From: Perlabentimonas sp046542995
GTDB taxonomy: Bacteria > Bacteroidota > Bacteroidia > Bacteroidales > Tenuifilaceae
Assembly: GCA_046542995.1 (NCBI GenBank)
Contig: JBKHAH010000041.1
Span: 1 to 28,508 of the forward strand
Reading direction: 5' to 3'
Length of the DNA: 28,508 nt
Made by a program: the position numbers and the translations under genes. A model generated the notes under the pieces. The model worked only from the letters and a program-made list of their open reading frames with translations, had not been told where the DNA came from and searched no databases. Positions 1-5,869 of the stretch are shown here, in pieces (position 1 is the first letter of the stretch; each line of letters begins with the position of its first letter).

Positions 1-126
1 AACGGCTAGCGTATGACCAGTTGCGGGTTTACGCCAATCCTACTCGTAAAAGTAAGAAAATATCCTGTCAACGAAAATATTTACTATAACACTGTGGCGC
101 AATTGGTTATACGCATTGTTGGCGTT
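1..126 (-). repeat. attC-like folded element
   Basis: Positions 9-25 and 98-114 are 17-nt arms that pair over their whole length: 15 Watson-Crick pairs and two G-T wobble pairs. The 72 nt between them would form the variable terminal loop. Outside the inner arms lie CGCCAAC (minus strand, 125-119), separated by three bases, and GCCGTT (6-1), which is cut by the window edge. The total length of about 126 nt falls within the range of known attC sites. The core half-sites deviate slightly from the RYYYAAC/GTTRRRY consensus, so this is called attC-like rather than attC. Confidence 0.5.
115..126 (+). repeat. Left copy of 12-bp inverted repeat
   Basis: ATTGTTGGCGTT here is the exact reverse complement of AACGCCAACAAT at 1623-1634. 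Together the two copies enclose the AlbA_2 gene and mark the probable cassette or insertion boundaries. Confidence 0.7.
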
Positions 127-192
127 TCGTTGTTGTTTTTCTATTTATTTCGTTTCCTTAAATGCCTGAAAATTAAAATGAAAATCTAGTTA

Positions 193-235
193 TGGTGCAA
201 TTGGTGCAATTATGGTGCAATTCATAATTCATAAT
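193..235 (+). repeat. Short direct repeats at the 3' end of the AlbA_2 gene
   Basis: The 9-mer TGGTGCAAT occurs three times (193-201, 202-210, 213-221), followed by two tandem copies of TCATAAT (222-228, 229-235). The second motif includes the stop codon and last residues of the minus-strand gene. It could be replication slippage or an operator-like array; the sequence alone does not decide. Confidence 0.6.
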
Positions 236-1538
236 ATGAACCTGCACCTCTTGTGTCCGATGATTTAATTAAACCCCTTTCCACCAACTCGCTTAAATCT
301 CTTGTCGCTGTATTTCTTGAAACTTCATAAATAGTTTGGTATTCACTATTAGTGATTCTTTTGTGTTTATTCAAATATTTGATTGCTTTAATCTGCCGAT
401 TGTTAAGTCCTAGCGATTTTAAATGTTCTTCATTATATACTCCTTTAGAAAACTCAACCCAAAAACCAGACATATCATAGAATAGTTTAGGTTTTGGAAT
501 TCCAAACTGAATACATTCTCTAATCATTTTTCGTATCCCCCTTCCCCAAGATTCAATATACCCACTTCTGAAAAGTGCATTTGCAATGTCAGGATTGAAT
601 GGCTTTGAAGGATGCTTTTCAAAGAGTTTATCAATCGTCCAGTCATCGGGTAATTGACCTTCGTTCCAAAATATAAGTTTTTCAGGGTAAACACTTATTT
701 GAATGGGTACTCCACCAGAGTAATCCTTATGAGAAACAGCATTAAGCAAAGCCTCTCTTACGGCATCTTTTGGATATTCGTATTTTTCAACTCTGTTTAA
801 CCCTTCGTAACTTATTGATGATTTGATATATTTGGTAAAGAGCAAATCAATGGTTTTTTCTAATTGTTCAAATATATTTCCTTGAATTTCATCTTGAAAT
901 TTCAACTCATCATCTGTTTCAAAGTACCCGATTTTAATGAATGCACCTGTTACAAATTTATCTGGGTTAGGATGAAATAACAATATAGCTGCTCTTTTAA
1001 GATATTTGTTTTCAAGTAGTTTTAAATTTTCAAGCAAATTTTCATTGTCATCATTCAGAACATCATCATCAATTCTTTGGGCTTTAATGGCTTTCTTTCT
1101 AAAAATCTCAAAGGTCTCATTTTTTAAATCATCTATCCTAATCTTCGGGACAGGCACACCATCCCACCGAATTCCTTTTTTCTGAAGGAGAAATTTATCA
1201 AGCGCTGCACCTTTTAATTCCTGCTTTGTGCTTCCACTTCGATAATGGTATTGACCTTTGTAATTAACTGGATAGGGGTAATCTTCAATAATAATTTCAA
1301 TGAAATCTCCTTCTTTTGTTTGATGTAGATTCACATCAACAATTATCCCCAAAATATCTCTTGTTTTGTTCGGAATTTCTTCGAGAAGTTTCTTGGATTC
1401 TTTCAGCCCAACTATTTTTCCTGAATCATTCTTTCCGATAATAATTTTTCCACCACTTGCATTTGCAAATCCACAAATCCATTTCAGGTATTCATCTTTC
1501 CAAGATTCTTTCCACTCAATATTTTGATTTTCAGGCAT
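222..1538 (-). CDS. AlbA_2 / HATPase_c_4 / winged-helix ATP-binding protein
   Basis: A protein of about 438 aa with three parts. The N-terminal AlbA_2 (Schlafen-like) domain spans roughly residues 1-125, with WKESW and the glycine-rich GGKIIIG stretch. The middle to C-terminal part carries an HATPase_c_4-type segment with EALLNAVSHKDYS and a GRGIRKM motif. The C-terminal 60 residues form a winged helix (RNTATRDLSELVERG). Such proteins are usually annotated as transcriptional regulators or putative DNA helicases; the molecular role is mostly unknown and some occur in defence islands. I chose the ATG at 1538, because the upstream TTG frame start (1565) overlaps a TATATTTG -7 box. It is the only gene of the candidate cassette. 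The family assignment is secure; the function is not. Confidence 0.85.
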   Translation of the reverse strand: MPENQNIEWKESWKDEYLKWICGFANASGGKIIIGKNDSGKIVGLKESKKLLEEIPNKTRDILGIIVDVNLHQTKEGDFIEIIIEDYPYPVNYKGQYHYRSGSTKQELKGAALDKFLLQKKGIRWDGVPVPKIRIDDLKNETFEIFRKKAIKAQRIDDDVLNDDNENLLENLKLLENKYLKRAAILLFHPNPDKFVTGAFIKIGYFETDDELKFQDEIQGNIFEQLEKTIDLLFTKYIKSSISYEGLNRVEKYEYPKDAVREALLNAVSHKDYSGGVPIQISVYPEKLIFWNEGQLPDDWTIDKLFEKHPSKPFNPDIANALFRSGYIESWGRGIRKMIRECIQFGIPKPKLFYDMSGFWVEFSKGVYNEEHLKSLGLNNRQIKAIKYLNKHKRITNSEYQTIYEVSRNTATRDLSELVERGLIKSSDTRGAGSYYEL

Positions 1539-1562
1539 AAATTCATTTATATTATTGAATTT

Positions 1563-1570
1563 CAAATATA
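1563..1570 (-). promoter_or_regulatory. Bacteroidota -7 promoter box for the AlbA_2 gene
   Basis: TATATTTG on the minus strand matches TAnnTTTG and lies 24 nt before the ATG. No convincing -33 TTTG is seen at the proper distance. If it is real, the cassette carries its own promoter, which would allow expression without an integron Pc promoter. Confidence 0.45.
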
Positions 1571-1622
1571 AGGAAAAGAAATCTATTCAGAATACCGATT
1601 CGAAATTTACGCCCTTACAATG

Positions 1623-1634
1623 AACGCCAACAAT
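1623..1634 (-). repeat. Right copy of 12-bp inverted repeat
   Basis: AACGCCAACAAT on the plus strand; on the minus strand it reads ATTGTTGGCGTT, identical to 115-126. It lies about 45 bp beyond the comM stop codon, so an insertion here leaves comM intact. Confidence 0.7.
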
Positions 1635-1677
1635 TATATATGCAAAGCTAATCTCAAATTCAAAATAAAACTTGATG

Positions 1678-3216
1678 CTAGCCAGCCCATGTGTCACGGT
1701 CGAGGCTTCGGTACTGGATTGCTTCGGCTATATGCTCAGATTTGATACTCTCTGCGCCCTCAAGGTCGGCAATGGTTCGCGATACCTTTAGTATTCTATC
1801 ATAGGCTCTTGCCGAAAGTCCTAGCCGTTCCATTGCATTCTTTAGTAGAGCTCCGCTGGCATCGTCAAGCTGACAAAACTGGCGTATCTGTTTGCTTGAC
1901 ATCTGAGCATTGCAGTAAACACCCTTCCACTCTATAAATCGCTCCTCCTGAATCTGCCGTGCTTTCACCACCCTCTCCCGAACATCCTTAGATGTTTCTG
2001 CAGGAGGTGCATCGGCCAACTTATCAAAGGGTACAGGAACCACTTCAACGTGAATGTCTATCCTATCGAGCAACGGACCAGATATCTTATTGAGATACTT
2101 CTGAACTACACCTGCTGTGCATACGCAGTTCTTGTCAGGATGATTGTAGTAACCGCAAGGGCATGGATTCATGGAGGAAACCAGCATGAACGAAGCTGGG
2201 TACTCAACTGAAAATTTTGCTCTTGAGATATTAATCACCCTATCCTCCAATGGTTGTCGCATTACCTCAAGCACGGTGCGTTTAAACTCAGGAAGCTCAT
2301 CCAAAAAGAGGACTCCATTGTGTGCGAGAGAAATTTCTCCCGGCTGAGGATAGGTTCCTCCTCCTACCAAAGCAACATCAGAAATTGTGTGGTGAGGACT
2401 TCTAAATGGACGGCGTGTCATTAACGAGGTATTGCTATCGATTTTTCCTGCAACGGAATGAATTTTGGTGGTTTCCAGCGCCTCGCGAAGGGTAAGAGGT
2501 GGTATTATTGTTGGCAACCTTTTGGCAAGCATGGTTTTACCTGCACCGGGAGCGCCTATCATAATTAAATTATGGCCTCCGGCGGCACCAACCTCAAATG
2601 CCCGCTTTACATTCTCTTGCCCTTTTACATCGGAGAAATCTATCTCATACTCATTGGCATGCTTAAGAAATTCTTCCCTAGTATCAACCACTACGGGTTC
2701 TAGGGTAGATGTTTGGTTGAAAAAGTCAACAACCTCCTGAAGGGTTTCAACACCATACACCTCAAGGTTGTTAACAACTGCTGCTTCGCGTGCATTATCT
2801 TTAGGGACAATTAACCCCTTAAATCCCTCTTCCCTTGCCTGAATTGCTATGGGGAGTATTCCTCTGATTGGCTTAACGGTACCATCAAGCGAAAGTTCAC
2901 CCATAATCATAAACTCCCCCAGCTCATCGGTTTTAAGTTTTTCAGATGCGGCAAGAATACCAACCGCCAAGGGCAAGTCGTAGGAAGCTCCCTCCTTTCG
3001 TATATCTGCCGGAGCCATATTAATTACCACCCTTTTCTTGGGCATCTTCTCCCTTATTGAGTGAAAAGCCGTAGCTATTCGCTGCTGGCTTTCGCGTACT
3101 GCGCTATCTGGTAGCCCCACCAGAAAAAAATTTATGCCCTGACTAACGCTTACCTCTATGGTTATGGTGGTGGCCTTTATACCCTGAACTGCGCTCCCAT
3201 AAGTTTTTACTAACAT
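1678..3216 (-). CDS. comM: ComM/YifB family Mg-chelatase-like AAA+ ATPase
   Basis: A 512-aa protein that matches ComM/YifB in length and architecture. The N-terminal Lon-protease-like (ChlI) domain starts MLVKTYGSAV and contains NFFLVGLPDSAVRES. The AAA+ core has Walker A GAPGAGKT (about residues 220-228) and Walker B GVLFLDELPEF. The C-terminal Mg-chelatase helical domain contains LSARAYDRILKVSRTIADLEG. In naturally transformable bacteria ComM is a hexameric helicase that promotes branch migration during integration of incoming DNA; many non-competent bacteria also carry it. The start was set at ATG 3216, because the 25-residue upstream extension is hydrophobic, not conserved, and runs into the terminator of the preceding gene. 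A near-consensus TACTTTTA box (3238-3245, minus strand) may be its promoter. It lies next to the candidate integron cassette. Confidence 0.93.
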   Translation of the reverse strand: MLVKTYGSAVQGIKATTITIEVSVSQGINFFLVGLPDSAVRESQQRIATAFHSIREKMPKKRVVINMAPADIRKEGASYDLPLAVGILAASEKLKTDELGEFMIMGELSLDGTVKPIRGILPIAIQAREEGFKGLIVPKDNAREAAVVNNLEVYGVETLQEVVDFFNQTSTLEPVVVDTREEFLKHANEYEIDFSDVKGQENVKRAFEVGAAGGHNLIMIGAPGAGKTMLAKRLPTIIPPLTLREALETTKIHSVAGKIDSNTSLMTRRPFRSPHHTISDVALVGGGTYPQPGEISLAHNGVLFLDELPEFKRTVLEVMRQPLEDRVINISRAKFSVEYPASFMLVSSMNPCPCGYYNHPDKNCVCTAGVVQKYLNKISGPLLDRIDIHVEVVPVPFDKLADAPPAETSKDVRERVVKARQIQEERFIEWKGVYCNAQMSSKQIRQFCQLDDASGALLKNAMERLGLSARAYDRILKVSRTIADLEGAESIKSEHIAEAIQYRSLDRDTWAG

Positions 3217-3274
3217 TGCTCTAAAAAATTTTGAACTTAAAAGTAGGAAAAAAAGGTGTATTAAAAAAAACGAT

Positions 3275-3302
3275 AACAAAAAAGCAGCCAATGGGCTGCT
3301 TT
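3275..3302 (-). terminator. Rho-independent terminator after greA-hit
   Basis: On the minus strand, AAAGCAGCC and GGCTGCTTT form a perfect 9-bp stem (3302-3294 / 3289-3281) with a 4-nt loop, followed by a run of T. It lies 31 nt past the stop codon of the HIT gene and insulates comM from the greA-hit unit. Confidence 0.85.
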
Positions 3303-3332
3303 AACTATCACTTAAAAAAATTGCTAGTTCTA

Positions 3333-3725
3333 CTAAAATTGCTCAGATATTTTTTCGGCTAAACTCTCAAATTCTTCGGGTGTTAGCTTCACTCTGGCTT
3401 TTTGAAAGCTAATATCATTCTCGCTATTAAGCGGAACCAGATGAATGTGAGCATGCGGCACCTCTAAACCAAGAATTGCAATACCTACCCTTTTGCAGGG
3501 CACAACCTTTTCAATGGCCAAAGCCACTCTTTTTGCAAATACCATCATCCCAGCCAAGGTTTCGTCATCAAGATCAAAAATATAATCAACCTCCTTTTTG
3601 GGAACAACCAAAGTATGCCCTTTTGCTAAAGGGTTGATGTCAAGAAAAGCGAAGTAGCGATCATTCTCAGCTATTTTATAGGATGGGATGTCGCCTGCTG
3701 CTATTTTTGAGAAGATTGTTGGCAT
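3333..3725 (-). CDS. HIT family nucleotide-binding protein
   Basis: 130 aa, the usual length for a bacterial HIT (Hint/PKCI-like) protein. The N-terminal part has TIFSKIAAGDIPSYKI and a FAFLDINPLAKGHTLVVPK block typical of the fold. The catalytic histidine triad HAHIHL follows at about residues 91-96. Family members hydrolyse nucleoside phosphoramidates or dinucleoside polyphosphates in the cytoplasm; the exact substrate cannot be read from the sequence. The ATG at 3725 follows the greA stop by 17 nt on the same strand, so the two genes probably share a transcript that ends in the strong terminator at 3275-3302. Confidence 0.93.
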   Translation of the reverse strand: MPTIFSKIAAGDIPSYKIAENDRYFAFLDINPLAKGHTLVVPKKEVDYIFDLDDETLAGMMVFAKRVALAIEKVVPCKRVGIAILGLEVPHAHIHLVPLNSENDISFQKARVKLTPEEFESLAEKISEQF

Positions 3726-3742
3726 ATCTATATGTTTAGCAA

Positions 3743-4216
3743 TTATCTGGAAATATCCATTACCTCAAAGGTAACAATTCCTGATGGAATTTTCACATCC
3801 ACCTTATCACCCACCTTTTTCCCAAGCAATGCTTTTGCTATGGGTGTTCCAACGGAGAGGCGCCCCTCCTTAATGTTGGCTTCGCTCTCTGCCACAATTG
3901 TATATTCCATAAGGGCATTAGTGGTAGTATTTTTAATCTTAACCTTATTAAGAATCTGCACCTTTTCCGTGTCAATTCTGGATTCATCCAGAATTCGGGC
4001 ATTAGCCACGGTTTCCTCAAGTTTGGCAATCTTCATCTCAAGCATGCCCTGTGCTTCCTTGGCAGCGTCGTACTCAGCATTCTCTGAGAGGTCGCCCTTG
4101 TCGCGAGCCTCAGCAATCATCTGTGAAATTGCAGGCCTTTCAACTGTTCGAAGGTGCTCAAGGTCTTTCTTGAGCTTATCTAAACCTTCCTTTGTTAAAT
4201 AAGTTATTTTTGACAT
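3743..4216 (-). CDS. greA: Transcription elongation factor GreA
   Basis: 157 aa, the normal length for GreA. The N-terminal coiled coil (residues 1-75) begins with YLTKEGLDKLKKDLEHL and carries the acidic tip region DLSENAEYDAAKEAQ, which inserts into the RNA polymerase secondary channel to stimulate transcript cleavage. The C-terminal FKBP-like domain (about 80-157) includes SVGTPIAKALLGKKVGD. It rescues backtracked RNA polymerase. It is the first gene of a two-gene unit with the HIT gene. A terminator of the preceding transcript lies 39 nt upstream of its start, so its promoter should lie in the short stretch 4217-4254; no clear -7 box was recognised there. Confidence 0.96.
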   Translation of the reverse strand: MSKITYLTKEGLDKLKKDLEHLRTVERPAISQMIAEARDKGDLSENAEYDAAKEAQGMLEMKIAKLEETVANARILDESRIDTEKVQILNKVKIKNTTTNALMEYTIVAESEANIKEGRLSVGTPIAKALLGKKVGDKVDVKIPSGIVTFEVMDISR

Positions 4217-4245
4217 AACTCAATTCTTAGTTTTGATATGGGGTA

Positions 4246-4278
4246 AATAAAAAAGAATCCCGAACACTCTCGGAACTC
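4246..4278 (-). terminator. Probable terminator after the acidic membrane protein gene
   Basis: On the minus strand GAGTTCCGA (4278-4270) pairs with TCGGGATTC (4263-4255) in a 9-bp stem with two G-T pairs and a 6-nt loop, followed by a TTTTTTATT run. It separates the 4323-5254 unit from greA. Confidence 0.7.
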
Positions 4279-4322
4279 TTTTCCGCTACAAAGATACGGA
4301 TTTTTTTATAATAAAAACAATA

Positions 4323-4844
4323 CTAGCTGTTTACTCCCACTGAAAAATATTTTGGTTTTATTACTTCAGAATAAATTATTGCTTTTTTGGCATTGAACTC
4401 CTTAATAAAATCGGTTCTGTTCTCCAAATCAGCCTGGCTCTGCTCTTCTTCTGTTAGAGCATTTCCTATAGCAGATTCTTCAATTACATTATCATCGTAA
4501 TCGTAGGAGCCGATCTCAGCACTTTCATTATCTAGGAGCTGCTCAGCTACCTCCTGCATTTTTTGCTGATAGTCTGATTTTTGTGGTTGTTCTGGCTCGC
4601 TGACCTCTACTGTCTCCTGTTGGGCATAAGGAACATCAACAGAAGCTTCATCCTCTTCGTCATCACCAAACAAGAAGTCCAAAGGGTTACTATTTCGATC
4701 CTCATCCCTATCACTTTCATCGGCTGAAGCCTTATCTGAAATTAGGGGTGCTTGCTGCTGGGGCTTCTTCTTTTTCTGCGCAACAGCATTTACAATAGCT
4801 AGAACTATTGCAATAATAATATATATAATGCTATCAAGTTCCAT
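4323..4844 (-). CDS. Acidic membrane-anchored protein of unknown function
   Basis: 173 aa with a single N-terminal membrane segment (about residues 5-22, IIYIIIAIVLAIVNAVA) followed at once by KKKK, which predicts a cytoplasmic C-terminal part by the positive-inside rule. The rest is low-complexity and strongly acidic (GDDEEDEAS, several glutamine/glutamate runs), with a short more ordered C-terminal end (DFIKEFNAKKAIIYSEVIKPKY). The C-terminal pattern recalls small Bacteroidales proteins of unknown function; I do not assign a family. The gene starts 2 nt after the stop of the preceding basic-protein gene, so the two are almost certainly co-translated. A terminator follows at 4246-4278. Confidence 0.8.
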   Translation of the reverse strand: MELDSIIYIIIAIVLAIVNAVAQKKKKPQQQAPLISDKASADESDRDEDRNSNPLDFLFGDDEEDEASVDVPYAQQETVEVSEPEQPQKSDYQQKMQEVAEQLLDNESAEIGSYDYDDNVIEESAIGNALTEEEQSQADLENRTDFIKEFNAKKAIIYSEVIKPKYFSVGVNS

Positions 4845-4846
4845 AA

Positions 4847-5254
4847 TTACTTACACTTTCTGTTTCTCCAAAAAAACAATCTCTCTTTCCATGATTTTTT
4901 GGATCTGTATTTTCTGTTTGTTTCGCGTTGATTCCTTTTCATTCTTGCCTGAACGTGATCGTCCTGCATTCTCATATGCTCTCTAACGAGCCTTTTATGC
5001 TTTTGCTTCTGCCTAAACTCTTCCCATTTTTGGGGGCGTGCTGCTTTTCTTTTTAATCGATCTTGCTTTCTATCAGCTCGTCTTGCTATTCTTTGCCTCT
5101 TACGCTGTTCTCGCTGAAAGTTGCTTTTATACCCCATTAGATCTCCCTCAAGTCCAGAAGGATAAATCTTCTTTCCGCACGAACCACCTCCAAAATTAAT
5201 CAATATTAGGAATAAAACGAAACAAACCCCACGTAATTTTCCAAAAAGCAGCAT
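4847..5254 (-). CDS. Highly basic predicted lipoprotein of unknown function
   Basis: 135 aa. The N-terminus has a hydrophobic stretch (FVLFLILINFGGGSC) ending in a cysteine at about residue 26, compatible with a lipoprotein signal, although the lipobox (GGSC) is not canonical. After that nearly every third residue is Arg or Lys (blocks such as RKRQRIARRADRK and KRNQRETNRKYRSKK), predicted as long charged helices. No family was recognised. It is the first gene of a two-gene unit with the acidic membrane protein, under the minus-strand promoter at 5291-5319. The predicted outer location of this protein and cytoplasmic location of the partner's acidic tail argue against simple charge pairing, unless the signal is not cleaved or not used. 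Confidence 0.75.
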   Translation of the reverse strand: MLLFGKLRGVCFVLFLILINFGGGSCGKKIYPSGLEGDLMGYKSNFQREQRKRQRIARRADRKQDRLKRKAARPQKWEEFRQKQKHKRLVREHMRMQDDHVQARMKRNQRETNRKYRSKKSWKERLFFWRNRKCK

Positions 5255-5290
5255 TTTAAGACCAATTCATTTTGTTTTTAAACTTATTTA

Positions 5291-5319
5291 CAAATATAAA
5301 CGTTAATGATTTAGTTCAA
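5291..5319 (-). promoter_or_regulatory. Promoter of the basic/acidic protein unit
   Basis: On the minus strand, TTG (5319-5317) is followed after 18 nt by TATATTTG (5298-5291), an exact TAnnTTTG box. Transcription would start near 5284, giving a leader of about 30 nt. It is back to back with the plus-strand box at 5325-5332. Confidence 0.6.
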
Positions 5320-5324
5320 TTATT

Positions 5325-5332
5325 TATCTTTG
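5325..5332 (+). promoter_or_regulatory. -7 box of the Rieske-like lipoprotein gene
   Basis: TATCTTTG matches TAnnTTTG and ends 7 nt before the ATG at 5340. Transcription from it would begin at or within a few bases of the start codon, so the mRNA may be leaderless. No clear -33 element is seen. Confidence 0.5.
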
Positions 5333-5339
5333 TAAAATT

Positions 5340-5774
5340 ATGAAACTATCTAAAGCAATATTACTTCTTATCTTTGGGCTATCATTCTTTGTGTTTTCCT
5401 GTACCGAAGAGGAACCTACTATTGTCCCGGATGTTTACGTAAATTTCTCCATTAATCTGGATTTGCCGCAATATAACTCATTAAAATCGATCCAAAATTC
5501 CATAATTGAACGTAACAGGGGGTACGATGATAATGGGGTAATTGTTTACCGCTATTCGCATGAGGATTTTCTTGCATTTGATGCAACTTGCCCTCAGCAC
5601 ATAACAAAGAGCGTTGCCGTTGTTCTTGACGAGGAAGGCACATCTGGAACAGCCACTTGCCCTCACTGTGAAACTACATACTCGTTCTTTAATTTTGGTC
5701 AAGCTGACAGCGGGCACCCATTAAAACGATACCAAGCAACATTCCAAGGCATGTTTGTTCAGGTAAGCAACTAG
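5340..5774 (+). CDS. Rieske-like lipoprotein
   Basis: 144 aa with a clear lipoprotein signal (LSFFVFSC, Cys21). Downstream it shows a split metal-site pattern: CPQH at residues 84-87 and CPHC at residues 107-110, then a PLKRYQA stretch near the end, as in Rieske-fold domains. In true Rieske [2Fe-2S] proteins the ligands are CxH and CxxH; here the first site is CxxH and the second is CxxC. Either the cluster is bound by a variant ligand set, a single zinc is bound instead, or the fold is a degenerate Rieske domain. It should be anchored in the outer or inner membrane facing the periplasm or surface. It stands alone on the plus strand between divergent and convergent neighbours. The partner and the electron-transfer role, if any, are unknown. 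Confidence 0.8.
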   Translation: MKLSKAILLLIFGLSFFVFSCTEEEPTIVPDVYVNFSINLDLPQYNSLKSIQNSIIERNRGYDDNGVIVYRYSHEDFLAFDATCPQHITKSVAVVLDEEGTSGTATCPHCETTYSFFNFGQADSGHPLKRYQATFQGMFVQVSN

Positions 5775-5869
5775 CTGTTTCGTTTAGCATCTTATTTTTC
5801 ATTTACAGAAAACGACTTGTCCTAACCTTAAGGTAAATAACAACTTTATAAATATTGAAAAGAATCCCC

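Larger units (their letters stand above)
1..1634 (-). mobile_element. Candidate lone integron-type gene cassette
   Basis: Read on the minus strand, this segment begins with a GTTGGCG core-like site (about 1631-1625), continues through one promoter and one gene, and ends with the complementary CGCCAAC (119-125) followed by a long imperfect hairpin that runs to the window edge. A cassette 5' end that is complementary to the first half-site of the element behind its gene is how integron cassettes are built. No integrase gene and no second cassette are visible, so it would be a single-attC element without integrase. The next base beyond the left edge is needed to confirm the outer core site (GTT at positions 3-1, minus strand). 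A plain insertion with 12-bp terminal inverted repeats is the alternative. Confidence 0.45.

Noticed and set aside
3217..3291. N-terminal hydrophobic extension of the comM reading frame
   Set aside because: The extension is translated from the terminator and leader of the preceding unit; family members begin at MLVKTYG, so the ATG at 3216 was used.
3732..4202. 156-aa open frame antisense to greA
   Set aside because: greA is unmistakable on the other strand; the antisense frame is serine/isoleucine-rich with no family features and is a codon-structure shadow.
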